Of a DNA stretch of 60,260 nt, positions 49,968-59,012 are shown in pieces. The DNA is from Deltaproteobacteria bacterium HGW-Deltaproteobacteria-14 (lineage in GTDB: Bacteria > Myxococcota_A > UBA9042 > PHBI01), in NCBI GenBank assembly GCA_002841945.1, contig PHBI01000030.1, positions 1-60,260 of the forward strand. Reading direction: 5' to 3'. Within the stretch, counting starts at the first letter, position 1; every line of letters starts with the position of its first letter. Position numbers and translations under genes: made by a program. A model generated the notes under the pieces. The model was not told the origin of the DNA. It worked only from the letters and a program-made list of their open reading frames with translations, and did not search any database.

Positions 49968-51080
49968 TCACTCGAGCACCTCGAAGCGCGCGCGCCCAAC
50001 GATCTGGTCGTCCTCGGTCACCACGTCGACGGTCCAGCGGCCCGCGACCTTGGCCGGCAGGCTCACGCGGCGCAGGGCGGAGGTGAGGCGGATGGTGTTG
50101 GGGGTGACGCCAACGGCCTTCTCGGTGGCGACGTCCTGGCGAAAGTCCCCGTCGCGGTAGCGCCAGACGTGGCGGAAGGTGTCGCCCTCCCCGCCCGGCA
50201 GCGCGACCTCGGTGACGGCCCACAGATCGCCGAGGCGGCTGGTGTGGACGGCGCCCACCTCCATGGCGAGGCGCCCGTCGGGGAGGCGCTCGGGGCCGAC
50301 GGCGGCGTGCAGCACATAGAGCGGCACCGGCGGGATGCCGCGCCGGCTGACGTAGACGATCGAGGCGAACGCGAGCGCGACGCTGACCAGGATCAGCCAG
50401 CCGCGGCGGGTGGTCAGCGTGCGCAGGGGGAAGTGCAGCAGCCAGAAGCCGACGACGCTCAGGAACGCCGAGGAGAGCAGCGTCACGATGGTCTGGACGT
50501 TCGGAAACAGAGCCGGGATCACGAGGTTCAGGCAGGCGAACAGCGTGAGCCCGTAGTACGTGGCCGCGAAGACGCGGTGCCGGACGAGGAAGCGGTCGAA
50601 GATGATGTCCATCGTCGACATCAGCGCGAGCACGCCGAGGAGGAACACGAACCAGCCGTTCACCGAGTCGATGGACGACGCCTTCCAGTAGAAGGGCAGC
50701 ACGAAGAAGAGCATCGGCTGGTAGAGGTTCTTCAGGAGATAGGTGATCAGCAGGAAGCGGATCGTGCTCCCGCGGGTCTTGTGGACGTTCTCCTTCTGCT
50801 CCTCGCCGTGACCGAAGATGCGGAACACGACCAGCATCACGAGGAGCGCTCCGCCGAGGGTGGCGGCGAGGACGCGGGCGTGCTGGAAGCCCTTCTGGGC
50901 GAAGAGGATGACCATCACGCCGAGAAACAGCGCGTAGGTCGAGTGGAGCCACCACAGCAGCATCTTGTGGCGCCCGAAGAACGCCTTGAGGCGCGCGATG
51001 CGGCCCTTCGGCGGCCCGGGGGCGGGCTCGCCGCCGCGGGCGGGGACGGTCACGGCGGCGCGATCGACGTGCGGCTGCAA
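49968..51080 (-). CDS. DUF5924/DUF2914 integral membrane protein
   Basis: 370 residues. Seven or more hydrophobic helices in the first 260 residues (LLWWLHSTYALFLGVMVILF, VLAATLGGALLVMLVVFRIF, FVFLLGVLALMSTMDIIFD, WLILVSVALAFASIVYV) are followed by a periplasmic C-terminal domain of about 110 residues with FRHVWRYRDGDFRQDVA, RLTSALRRVSLPAKVAGRW and FEVLE, typical of DUF2914. This pairing is known in deltaproteobacterial genomes but has no established function. It is first in the minus-strand operon leading to the kinase; 62 bp separate it from the FG-GAP gene. Confidence 0.8.
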   Translation of the reverse strand: MQPHVDRAAVTVPARGGEPAPGPPKGRIARLKAFFGRHKMLLWWLHSTYALFLGVMVILFAQKGFQHARVLAATLGGALLVMLVVFRIFGHGEEQKENVHKTRGSTIRFLLITYLLKNLYQPMLFFVLPFYWKASSIDSVNGWFVFLLGVLALMSTMDIIFDRFLVRHRVFAATYYGLTLFACLNLVIPALFPNVQTIVTLLSSAFLSVVGFWLLHFPLRTLTTRRGWLILVSVALAFASIVYVSRRGIPPVPLYVLHAAVGPERLPDGRLAMEVGAVHTSRLGDLWAVTEVALPGGEGDTFRHVWRYRDGDFRQDVATEKAVGVTPNTIRLTSALRRVSLPAKVAGRWTVDVVTEDDQIVGRARFEVLE

Positions 51081-51191
51081 GGGGCGCGCTCCTGAGGTGC
51101 GGGGCGAGCAGAGCCTATGAGAGAATCGCCACCGCGACGATCGAATTCGCTCGCTACGGGGCCCCTCGGTGGAACGACTCGCGCCCTACCA

Positions 51192-51250
51192 CCGCAGAGC
51201 TCGCAAGCTCGCCCTGCGGCGGCAACCCTCTGCGCGAGACGTTCCAGGCG
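51192..51250 (+). repeat. Dispersed palindromic repeat, copy A
   Basis: Hairpin ccgcag (51192-51197) / ctgcgg (51214-51219) with an inner agct/agct stem, followed by a 26-bp core (51225-51250) that recurs exactly, inverted, at 60235-60260. It lies in the 190 bp between the DUF5924 start and the VWA stop, which holds no gene. Confidence 0.75.
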
Positions 51251-51270
51251 GCCCTGCGCTCGCTCGCGGG

Positions 51271-52398
51271 CTACTTGTAGGTGACGCCGATGCGGGCGGC
51301 CTTGGAGCGGACCTCCTTCATGACGGCGCCGTCGAAGGAGTCCTCGCGCTCGGGCGCGGCCTTGGAGATGTGCTCGTCACGCTGCTTGCTCAGCGCTACG
51401 AGCTTCTTCTCGAGCACGGCGCGCTTGGCCTGGAGCGCCGCGACCTTGGCGACCCGCTCCTGCGCCGAGAGGTCGCGGAGCGCGGCCGGGAGCTCCGCTT
51501 CTGGGACCGACGCGACCCTAGCGGGCTCCTCGGCCACGAGGTCCTTGACCCCTGGCGCCGCCGGCGCCGCCGCGACGGAGGCCCCCGACGCCGCCGCGTA
51601 GCCCGCGCGGTCCGCCGCCGCCTCATCGTCCATCGCGCCGAGGGCGCGCTTGGCGACGTCGGCCTTCTCGCGGGCCTCGGCCCGCCCGGCGTACAGCGAG
51701 GTCTCGCCGATCTGGCGCGTCACCTCGGCGATCTCGGCGTCGAAGGGCGTCGCGACCGCGAGCATCCCGCCAGAGCCGTCGATGGTGATGAACTGCCCGT
51801 CGGCGAGGTTGGCGATCTCGCGGAACGCCACCTCGGTGATGGGATCCTGGCCGCAGCGCACGGCGTTGATCATGATCCCCTGGGCGATGCCCTTCTTGGC
51901 CCACTCCTTGTAGTTCCAGCCGTCGCCGTAGGTCTGTGGCGGGGCGTCGCCGACGACGAAGATCATCTTCAGGGTGCGCTTGTCATCGGACCAGCTGAAC
52001 TCCTTGACGGCCTCGCCGAGCGCCTGCCCGACGTGCTCGGGGGTGTCTCCGCCGCCGTCGGCCTTGAAGCCCTGGAGGTTCTCGTAGACCAGGTCGAGGT
52101 TGTCGGTCAGGTCGAAGCGCTTGGTGACGTAGGCGTCGCCGCGATCGCGGTAGCCGACGAGGCCGACCCGCAGCTCCGGCGTCGGGTCGCCCTTGGCGAT
52201 CTTCGAGGCGATCGACCAGATCTTCTTCTTGGCGCCCTCGATGAGCCCGCCCATCGAGCCGGTGGTGTCGAGGACGAACGCCACCTCGATGCGGGGGCGC
52301 TGCTTGTGGACGGGGGACAGGGCGCTGGCCGCGACGGGGACCCCGCTGACCCCGATCATCATCAGACTGGCGACGAGCGCGCTACGCGAGTTCCACAT
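51271..52398 (-). CDS. Secreted von Willebrand factor A-domain protein
   Basis: 375 residues. Signal peptide ending near ASAL (about residue 27). VWA domain (about 37-215) with a MIDAS-like DTTGSMGG (D44, T46, S48), RVGLVGYRDRGD (metal-coordinating site region), DGGGDTPEHVGQAL and MIFVVGDAPPQTY. The GDTPE segment supplies the Thr ligand. C-terminal about 140 residues are Ala-rich and coiled-coil-like (EERVAKVAALQAKRAVLEKKL). Probably a metal-dependent protein-binding module in the envelope. Upstream sequence (52399-52586) has a T6 run and short GC palindromes but no clear gene. Confidence 0.85.
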   Translation of the reverse strand: MWNSRSALVASLMMIGVSGVPVAASALSPVHKQRPRIEVAFVLDTTGSMGGLIEGAKKKIWSIASKIAKGDPTPELRVGLVGYRDRGDAYVTKRFDLTDNLDLVYENLQGFKADGGGDTPEHVGQALGEAVKEFSWSDDKRTLKMIFVVGDAPPQTYGDGWNYKEWAKKGIAQGIMINAVRCGQDPITEVAFREIANLADGQFITIDGSGGMLAVATPFDAEIAEVTRQIGETSLYAGRAEAREKADVAKRALGAMDDEAAADRAGYAAASGASVAAAPAAPGVKDLVAEEPARVASVPEAELPAALRDLSAQERVAKVAALQAKRAVLEKKLVALSKQRDEHISKAAPEREDSFDGAVMKEVRSKAARIGVTYK

Positions 52399-52586
52399 CG
52401 GTTCCTCCTGATGCCGCTCCAGGGGGGCGGCGAGCTGTGCGATGGGGAGTGGTACGCGACCGTTCGAGATTGGATCTGAGCTTTTTTCGGAGGCCCCGCC
52501 GAGGCGACGCCTCAGAGTTCGTGACTCTCTTGCCGAAGCTGGGCCCAGTTCTCATCGTATCGCTCGAGGACCTGCCTTTGGTTGGC

Positions 52587-53489
52587 TCAGCGCGGGGCCT
52601 TGAGCGCCTCGAGCTCGTCGAGGGTCTTCGGCCAGTCCTTGCCGAGCAGGCGCGACAGCCCGCGGTCGGCCATCAGCTTGCCCCCGGTCTGGCACGGCGG
52701 GCAGTAGTTCGTCTCGTTGTCGGCGTACCGAACGCGCTGGACCGGCGCGCCGCAGCGCGGGCACGGCTGCCCGAAGCGCCCGTGCACGGCCATCTTCGGG
52801 TGAAACGCCGTGACCTTGTCGGGGAAGCCCTCGCCGACCTCGTCGAGCAGCCGCGTGGTCCACGCGTGGAGGACCTCACGGGTGGTGTCGAAGAGGCGCC
52901 TCAGCTGCTCGGCGTCGAGGCGGGTCGTCCAGGTGACCGGCGAGAGCCGCGCCGTCCAGAGGATCTCGTCCGAGTAGGCGTTGCCGACGCCGCTCAGGAT
53001 GCACGGATCCGTCAGCGCCCGCTTGAGGGTGTGGTTGCGTCGCGTCAACGCATCGCAAAACTCATCGAAGCTGGCCGTGTCGAGATCGATCCCGCCCGGA
53101 TCATGCGCCGCAAGCCCCTCTTGTCCCGCGACCGCATAGAGCGACGCCCGGCGCTTCGTCCCCGCCTCGGTCAGCAGCACCGACGCCCGCTCGAAGTCGA
53201 AGGCGGCGAGCCCGACCTTGCCCGGCAGCTTCACCCCGCGCTCCCTCATGCGGAAGCGGCCCGCGATCATCAGGTGAAAGACCAGAAAGAGGTCGCCCTC
53301 GAGCTCCCACACGACACGCTTGCCGACGCGCCGGACGCCGGTCAGGCGCCGACCGACCGCGTCGCTCAGCGGCGGCACCACCGAGCGCAGGAGAAACGGC
53401 GAGCCCACCCGCGCCGCCTCGAGGCGCTGCCCGCCAAAGACCGCGCGGAAGCGCGACACATAGACGGTGATGTCGGGGTACTCGGGCAT
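52587..53489 (-). CDS. Fpg/Nei family DNA glycosylase
   Basis: 300 residues. The mature N-terminal Pro2-Glu3 (MPEYPDI) that forms the Schiff base is intact, though the family's usual MPELPEV is altered. FHLMIAGRFRM, the H2TH region (RALTDPCILSGVGNAYSDEILW) and zinc finger (CPRCGAPVQRVRYADNETNYC, then CQTGG) follow. It excises oxidised bases and nicks the strand. Whether it is MutM-like or Nei-like cannot be decided from motifs. It follows the class A PBP gene by 31 bp. Confidence 0.9.
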   Translation of the reverse strand: MPEYPDITVYVSRFRAVFGGQRLEAARVGSPFLLRSVVPPLSDAVGRRLTGVRRVGKRVVWELEGDLFLVFHLMIAGRFRMRERGVKLPGKVGLAAFDFERASVLLTEAGTKRRASLYAVAGQEGLAAHDPGGIDLDTASFDEFCDALTRRNHTLKRALTDPCILSGVGNAYSDEILWTARLSPVTWTTRLDAEQLRRLFDTTREVLHAWTTRLLDEVGEGFPDKVTAFHPKMAVHGRFGQPCPRCGAPVQRVRYADNETNYCPPCQTGGKLMADRGLSRLLGKDWPKTLDELEALKAPR

Positions 53490-53520
53490 CGATCGATGCT
53501 CGCACCGCTGGGCCCTCGGC

Positions 53521-55431
53521 TCAAGGGGCCCCGGCCCGGGCGGACGTGCGCGCGGCCGCGTCACCGCCGCCGAGCCACCCGGACAGCGCCGCGGCGAAGA
53601 TCGGCGCGGCCGTCCCGCCTCCGGTCGCGCCGGGCATCGGTCGCCCATCGTCGCGCCCGACCCAGACCGCGCCGCTGAGGCCCGGGGCCCAGCCGGCGAA
53701 CCACACGTCGCGGGCGTCATCCGTGGTCCCGGTCTTGCCGGCGACGATGACGCCGGGGACCCGCGCCCCGCGGGCCGTCCCGTGGTCCACCGCGGCGCGG
53801 AGCCAGCCGGCGACCCGCTCGGCGAGCGCGGGCGCGAACGCCTCCCGCGGCGCGGCGTCCTCGGCCCAGACCAGGGCGCCGTCGGCGTCCTCGACCCGCC
53901 GCACGACCACCGCCTCGCCGGCGACGCCGCCCGCCGCGAAGGTCGTGTACGCGTTCGCGAGCTCGAGCGGGGTGACCTCGGCGCTCCCGAGGGCGGCCGT
54001 CAGGTCCGCGGGGATCGGCGCCTTCAACCCCGCCCGCCGCGCGAGGTCGGTGACCTTGGCGACGCCGACGTCGGCGAGGGCCTGCACGGCGATGACGTTG
54101 AGGCTCCGCACGAGCGCGCTCTCGATGCCGGTCGGCGCGCCGTCGTAGCGGTGCTCGGCGTTGGCCGGGCGCCAGGCCCCGTGTCGACCGCGATAGCTGA
54201 TCGGTTTGTTCGGCCAGGTGGCGTCCGGGCCGAACGCTCCGGCCTCGACGCCGGCGGCGTAGACGAAGGGCTTGAAGGTGCTGCCGAGCTGGCGATGCGC
54301 CTGCACGGCGCGGTTGAAGGCGGAGCGCGCGAAGTCACGCCCTCCGACGAGGGCCCGGACCCCACGGGTCAGCGGGTCGAGCAGCACGGCTCCGACCTCG
54401 CCGTCCCCGAGGGTCGGCGCCGCGGCGACCACGGCGGCGTCGAGCGCGTCCTGAGCGCGGCGATCGAGGGTCGTGTGGACGCGGAGCCCACCGCGCAGGA
54501 GGCGATCGCGCCCGATCGCGGCCTCGAGGCGCCGCCGGACGACGTCGGTGAACCACGGGTAGGGGTTCGGATCGTCCGACTCCCGGGTCGCGAGGCGCAG
54601 CGGCGCACCCGCGGCGGCGCGCGCCCCGGCGGGCGAGAGCGCGCCGGTCCTCGCCATCGCGGCGAGCACGCGCGCGCGGCGGGCGAGGCAAGCCTCGAGG
54701 TCGACGTACGGGTTGAGCCGGTCCGGGGCGGGCAGCACACCGACGAGCGCCGCCGCCTCGGCGACGTCGAGCGCGGCGGCGTCCTTGTCGAAGTAGTGGC
54801 GGGCGGCCTCCTCGATGCCGTAGCGGCCGTCGCCGAAGTAGACCTGGTTCAGGTACAGCTCGAGGATCTCCTCCTTGTCGAGGTGATGGTCGAGCTTGCG
54901 GGCCAGAAACACCTCGAGGAGCTTGCGCTCGAGGGTCTTGTCGGCGCTGAGGTAGAAGGAGCGCGCGAGCTGTTGGGTCAGGGTGGAGGCCCCCTGACTG
55001 AAGCGGCCGGTGCGGACGTTGGTCCACATCGCCCGGACCATGCCGAGGTAGTCGAGGCCCTCGTGATCGTAGAACCCCTCGTCCTCCGACGCCACCAGGG
55101 CCGCCGGCACGAAGGGCGGCAGATCGGTGAGGCGCACCAGGGTCCGGCGCTCGACCCGGAAGACGCCGATGACGGCGCCGTCGGCGGCGTAGACGCGCGA
55201 CATCTGAGGCGCCGTCCGGCGGTAGTCGGCGACCGAGAGGACCTCGGGGAGCCGACCATCGAGGTAGAGGGTGAGCCCCCAGAACGAGGCCACGCCGAGC
55301 ACCGCCAGGCTCAGCCCGAGCTTCAGCCCGAGGGCCACGACGCGGCGCAGGATCCCGCGGCGCGGGGCGGCGCGCGGCGTTGGCGTCGGTCGGGCGGCGG
55401 GGCGAGCGCGCGCGCGGGGAGGTGCAGGCAC
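53521..55431 (-). CDS. Class A penicillin-binding protein (transglycosylase/transpeptidase)
   Basis: 636 residues; builds and crosslinks peptidoglycan in the periplasm. A basic N-terminus, one membrane helix (about 33-57), GT51 domain with the catalytic Glu116 in ASEDEGFYDHEGLD and QGASTLTQQLARSF, and a transpeptidase domain with GSTFKPF (active Ser about 384), SLNVIAVQ (SxN) and KTGTT. It is somewhat shorter than PBP1a, lacking the large OB insert, closer to PbpC/Pbp2d-type forms. GTG start; a short Pro/Arg-rich head is not conserved. Confidence 0.93.
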   Translation of the reverse strand: MPAPPRARARPAARPTPTPRAAPRRGILRRVVALGLKLGLSLAVLGVASFWGLTLYLDGRLPEVLSVADYRRTAPQMSRVYAADGAVIGVFRVERRTLVRLTDLPPFVPAALVASEDEGFYDHEGLDYLGMVRAMWTNVRTGRFSQGASTLTQQLARSFYLSADKTLERKLLEVFLARKLDHHLDKEEILELYLNQVYFGDGRYGIEEAARHYFDKDAAALDVAEAAALVGVLPAPDRLNPYVDLEACLARRARVLAAMARTGALSPAGARAAAGAPLRLATRESDDPNPYPWFTDVVRRRLEAAIGRDRLLRGGLRVHTTLDRRAQDALDAAVVAAAPTLGDGEVGAVLLDPLTRGVRALVGGRDFARSAFNRAVQAHRQLGSTFKPFVYAAGVEAGAFGPDATWPNKPISYRGRHGAWRPANAEHRYDGAPTGIESALVRSLNVIAVQALADVGVAKVTDLARRAGLKAPIPADLTAALGSAEVTPLELANAYTTFAAGGVAGEAVVVRRVEDADGALVWAEDAAPREAFAPALAERVAGWLRAAVDHGTARGARVPGVIVAGKTGTTDDARDVWFAGWAPGLSGAVWVGRDDGRPMPGATGGGTAAPIFAAALSGWLGGGDAAARTSARAGAP

Positions 55432-55493
55432 GAGCGGACGGTATCAGCCGCTCGGCAGCGCGCCAGAAATCCCCCGAACACGCCGCTGCGGCG

Positions 55494-55877
55494 TCAGGGC
55501 GCCACGGCCTCGACGCACTGCAGCACGAGCAGCTGGGTCTCGCCCGGGTTCAGGCAGCGCTCGTTGAGCGGACCCCACACCCAGTCGCCCCCGCGGACGA
55601 TGATCTGGGAGACGACGCCGGGCTCGGTCCGGGTGCACGGGAAGACGTCGTTGCCGGGGGTGAGGACGCTCGCCTCGAGGTGCCCGTCGATGAGGATCTC
55701 GGCCTCGTCGAGCTGGCCGGCGCAGGCCGGCTCAAGGCGCAGATCATAGCCGCACGACGCGCTCGAGCACAGCTCGACGTCGCAGCGGCACGGCACCAGG
55801 TCGCCCTGAAACGGATCACTCTCGCACCCCGTCAAGCAGAGCGCGGCGATCACCAGCAGCTGGGGAATGCGCCTCAC
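55494..55877 (-). CDS. Small Cys-rich lipoprotein
   Basis: 127 residues from GTG 55877. Signal peptide with lipobox CLTGC (Cys about residue 18). The mature part is Cys-rich (CRCDVELCSSASCGYDLRLE, ACAGQ, FPCTRT, RCLNPG, LQCVE), about 9 cysteines that would pair into disulfides in the envelope. No family recognised. It ends 62 bp before the PBP start and may be co-transcribed with it. No strong Shine-Dalgarno. Confidence 0.65.
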   Translation of the reverse strand: MRRIPQLLVIAALCLTGCESDPFQGDLVPCRCDVELCSSASCGYDLRLEPACAGQLDEAEILIDGHLEASVLTPGNDVFPCTRTEPGVVSQIIVRGGDWVWGPLNERCLNPGETQLLVLQCVEAVAP

Positions 55878-55947
55878 GCAGGCTAGGTTCAGGACCCACA
55901 GGCGACTTGTCAACCACGCTCGCTCCCCGCTCCCCGTCCGGCGAGTG

Positions 55948-55977
55948 TTTGCCCGGGCGCGCGCGCCGGTGCTAGTG
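55948..55977 (+). promoter_or_regulatory. Promoter candidate for the TPR protein gene
   Basis: TTGCCC (55948-55953), 18-bp spacer, TAGTGT (55972-55977), giving a leader of about 57 nt before ATG 56041. The lipoprotein promoter must lie between here and 55877 on the other strand. Confidence 0.4.
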
Positions 55978-56040
55978 TCCTTGCGCCCAACGAACGACGT
56001 CCGAAGCGGCCTCGACCCGGGCCCGAACTCTGGAGTGATC

Positions 56041-57291
56041 ATGCGCACGACGCGAACCCTTCTGGCCACCGCAGCGACCCTGGGCGCGCTGGTGCTCGGC
56101 GCCACCGCGGCCCACGCCTCGAAGAACTGGGACAAGTACGGCGGGGACTGCGATCAGGCGGCCTTCAAGAGCCCCGACACCGCCGACATCAAGGTCATCG
56201 CGCGCTGCGTGCGCATGTGGGAGGCCTACCAGGACGTCTCCGAGGTCAAGGACGGCGACTACAAGTCCCGAGTGGTCGCGGCCATCGAGCGCCTCTACGT
56301 GCAGGGCGACGACAAGGACGCGTCGGTCGCGCGCAGCGCCCTCGGGCGCCTCGGCGTGACCAAGCTGCCGGAGCGGGCTACGGCGGCCAAGGCGACCCCG
56401 GCGGCGGCCAAGAAGCCGGCGCGCGAGCGCTTCAACCCCGAGGAGCCGTCGGCCAAGCAGAAGAAGGCCGCCGAGCGTCAGTTCAAGTACGGCATCAAGC
56501 AGTACACGAAGAAGAAGTACGACAAGGCCCTGCCCTACTACCTCAAGATGGTCGACGCGGCCCCCGGCTACGCGAAGGGGCACTACAACGTCGCCTGCAT
56601 CTACGCCCTGCTCGGCGACGAGGCCAACATGGGCACCTACCTCCAGAACCTGGCCGACATGGCGGCGGGCGGCAACGCCGAGGCGATGTCCAACCTGAAG
56701 CTGGCCCGCACCGACAAGGACTTCGAGGGCATCCGCGACACCAGCGTCACCTTCAAGCGCCTGACCGGCTACGCCAAGATCAAGGTGCTCAACGCCATGG
56801 GCGAGAAGGGCGAGGAGAACGCCGACAACATCCTGGCGTCGCTCAAGAAGCTCAAGTACGAGGCGGACGGGGTCGACGAGAGCTCGAAGGCGCGCAAGAA
56901 CCCCATCATCTGGTACGCCGAGCACGCCAAGGGCGCGGCCTTCATCGTCAAGGAGCTCCTCAACCACCCCAAGACCCAGGTGGTCCTGTTCACCGCCGAC
57001 CAGCTCAAGGGCTTCGACGTCGTCGTCGTCTGGGGCGACGACCTCAAGAAGAGCGAGGACCCCAAGGTCTACGTCCAGGACCCCGCAGACGCCGAGAAGA
57101 AGCTCGACCAGCTCGCGCGCAAGGAGGACCAGATGCTGCGCGAGCCCGAGGCGGTCGCCGACGAGGTCGACGACGCCCTCGGCAAGCCCGAGGAGGTCCA
57201 GGACCGGATCGAGGACAACCTCGAGCGCCCCGGCAAGGCGATCGACCGGGCGGGGAAGACCGTCGACAAGGTGAAGGGCCTGTTCGACTAG
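56041..57291 (+). CDS. Secreted TPR-like repeat protein
   Basis: 416 residues. GGAG 6 bp before ATG 56041. Signal peptide MRTTRTLLATAATLGALVLG ending near AHA. A first helical domain (CVRMWEAYQDVSEVKDGDY) is followed by a TPR-like array (FKYGIKQYTKKKYDKALPYY, AKGHYNVACIYALLGDEANM), a Lys-rich segment, an alpha/beta region with FTADQLKGFDVVVVWGDD, and a long charged C-terminal helix (EKKLDQLARKEDQM). Function unknown; a periplasmic scaffold is likely. It is followed by tatA on the same strand. Confidence 0.78.
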   Translation: MRTTRTLLATAATLGALVLGATAAHASKNWDKYGGDCDQAAFKSPDTADIKVIARCVRMWEAYQDVSEVKDGDYKSRVVAAIERLYVQGDDKDASVARSALGRLGVTKLPERATAAKATPAAAKKPARERFNPEEPSAKQKKAAERQFKYGIKQYTKKKYDKALPYYLKMVDAAPGYAKGHYNVACIYALLGDEANMGTYLQNLADMAAGGNAEAMSNLKLARTDKDFEGIRDTSVTFKRLTGYAKIKVLNAMGEKGEENADNILASLKKLKYEADGVDESSKARKNPIIWYAEHAKGAAFIVKELLNHPKTQVVLFTADQLKGFDVVVVWGDDLKKSEDPKVYVQDPADAEKKLDQLARKEDQMLREPEAVADEVDDALGKPEEVQDRIEDNLERPGKAIDRAGKTVDKVKGLFD

Positions 57292-57440
57292 GCCGCGCGG
57301 GTCCGCCGAAACTCCGCGATTGACGCTGACTGAGCCGCGTAGCAGCATCCTCGCTTCCACACAGGGGTGTCTGCTACACTCCTAGCCGCCGCGCCGCTCC
57401 ACCAGACGCGCGCTCGGCGCACAACCGGGGTGATACCGCG

Positions 57441-57707
57441 ATGGTGATTCAGGGAACGATTCTGAGGGCAGGGACTCCCGGGCCATGGGAGCTGATTCTC
57501 ATCCTCCTCATCGTGCTGCTGGTCTTCGGTGCCGGTAAGCTGCCTCAGATCGGCGACGCGCTGGGCCGTGGGATCCGCAACTTCAAGAGCGCAACGAACG
57601 GCAAGAAGGACGAGCCGGTCGACGTGACCCCGAAGGCGATCGAGGACAAGGACGCCAAGCCGGTCAAGACGGTCGAGGTGGAGAAGAAGGAGCAGCAGGG
57701 CGCTTAG
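57441..57707 (+). CDS. tatA: Twin-arginine translocase TatA/TatE-family subunit
   Basis: 88 residues. One membrane helix [19 protein letters not shown], then the amphipathic helix [20 protein letters not shown], the exact TatA plan, and a charged tail. It oligomerises to let folded, twin-arginine proteins cross the inner membrane. tatB and tatC are not adjacent. GGGGTGAT sits 8 bp before the ATG. TACACT (57375-57380) is a possible -10 element. TatB is ruled out by the short length and lack of a long C-terminal helix. Confidence 0.9.
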   Translation: MVIQGTILRAGTPGPWELILILLIVLLVFGAGKLPQIGDALGRGIRNFKSATNGKKDEPVDVTPKAIEDKDAKPVKTVEVEKKEQQGA

Positions 57708-57808
57708 ATGGCCTCGGCAGGAAAAACACCCCGCTCTCGCCTGGCGAGCATGCCGATCTCGGCCCCGCGCCACCTTGGATGGTGTTTGGCCGTCCTGCGG
57801 TGTCGCGG

Positions 57809-57851
57809 AACCCACCTCGACGCACTCGCCAGCCGGCGATACCGGTGGGTT
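57809..57851. other. Hairpin between tatA and the MGMT gene
   Basis: Arms aacccacc (57809-57816) and ggtgggtt (57844-57851), with a small inner gccagccggc element in the loop. It is either the end of tatA mRNA or the leader of the next gene. The 177-bp intergenic gap holds nothing else clear. Confidence 0.35.
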
Positions 57852-57884
57852 TCGCCTGCCTCGCACATCTAGCCCGGCGTCGCG

Positions 57885-58946
57885 ATGGGCGAGCCCTTCC
57901 CTTCGCGTGTCATCGCTTCTCCTGTAGGGCCGTTGCTCGTGGTCGCGAACCGCGCCGGGGTCAGGGCGGTGGTGTTCGCGGGCGCGCGGGATCCGGACGA
58001 GCTTCGCCGCGAACAGTCCATCGCGTGCGGCGCGGCGGTCGTGGACGACGGCCACCCGCTGCTCACCCGCGCCGCCCACGAGCTGCGCAGCTACTTCGAC
58101 GGTCGGCGGCGCGCGTTCACGCTGCCGCTCGACGTCAACGGCACGCCGTTTCAGCGCCACGTGTGGGACGTCATCGCGCGCGTCCCCTACGGCGAGACCA
58201 TCACCTACCAGGCGCTCGCCGAGCGCATCGGCCGGCCGCGCGCCGTGCGCGCGGTGGGCAACGCGTGCGCCCGCAACCCGCTCCCGATCATCGTTCCGTG
58301 TCACCGCGTGGTCGCCCACGACAACGCGCTCACGGGCTACGTCGGGGGGATCGCGGTCAAGCGCCGCCTCCTGGTGCTCGAGCGCAGCGAGGTGACCGAT
58401 CTGCCGCTGCTGCGGCTCGTGACCGACGATCCTGCCGGGGCCGAGCCGGAGGCGGTCGACACGCTCCCCGCGCCGCTCTATGACTGGCTCATCGACCCGC
58501 GCCGCCGCGACCTCGCGCCGGACCTGTGGCTCGCCGAGGCGATGGACGCCGTGCCCCCTCACCTCTGGCCGACCCTCGCCGACCAGCTGTACGGGAGCGA
58601 CGTCGAGGACCGCGAGCACCTCGTCGACGAGCTGCTCGACGCCTGGGCGGCCGAGGTCACGCGCGAGGTCCCCGACCCGCGCGCGCTCGCGCGCTTCGTC
58701 GAGGTGGCCGCCCGGCGTGGCGGCGCCGCGTTCGAGCTCGTGGGGCGACGCCTCGTGTCCGCCCCGGAGCTCCCCGAGGCCTGCCGGGATGCGTTGTCGC
58801 AGCAGTACGAGCGGATCATGTCCGGCGAGCTGAGGTCGCCCGCCTATACGCGTGAGCTCGCGGTGGACCTATGGCTCGCGCTCGACCCGGAGCGACACCT
58901 CGCGGAGTTGGCGACGCTGCACGCGGATCCCGATGGATTGGAGTGA
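57885..58946 (+). CDS. Methylated-DNA--protein-cysteine methyltransferase with extra C-terminal domain
   Basis: 353 residues. The first about 165 are a complete MGMT/Ogt enzyme: FQRHVWDVIARVPYGETITY, helix-turn-helix RPRAVRAVGNACARNP and the acceptor Cys139 in IVPCHRV. It removes O6-alkyl groups from guanine in a suicide reaction. Residues 170-353 form a helical domain of unknown family (LYDWLIDPRRRDLAPDLWLA, EHLVDELLDAWAAEVTREV, AFELVGRRLVSAPELPEAC) that is about twice the size of the usual tail. No Ada-type metal-binding domain is present. No clear Shine-Dalgarno. Confidence 0.88.
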   Translation: MGEPFPSRVIASPVGPLLVVANRAGVRAVVFAGARDPDELRREQSIACGAAVVDDGHPLLTRAAHELRSYFDGRRRAFTLPLDVNGTPFQRHVWDVIARVPYGETITYQALAERIGRPRAVRAVGNACARNPLPIIVPCHRVVAHDNALTGYVGGIAVKRRLLVLERSEVTDLPLLRLVTDDPAGAEPEAVDTLPAPLYDWLIDPRRRDLAPDLWLAEAMDAVPPHLWPTLADQLYGSDVEDREHLVDELLDAWAAEVTREVPDPRALARFVEVAARRGGAAFELVGRRLVSAPELPEACRDALSQQYERIMSGELRSPAYTRELAVDLWLALDPERHLAELATLHADPDGLE

Positions 58947-59012
58947 ATGCCGGGGCGTCGCGCGACGTCCAAGCCCGGTCGCCGAATCGGCGACCTCGAG
59001 AGGAGGCAGGAG

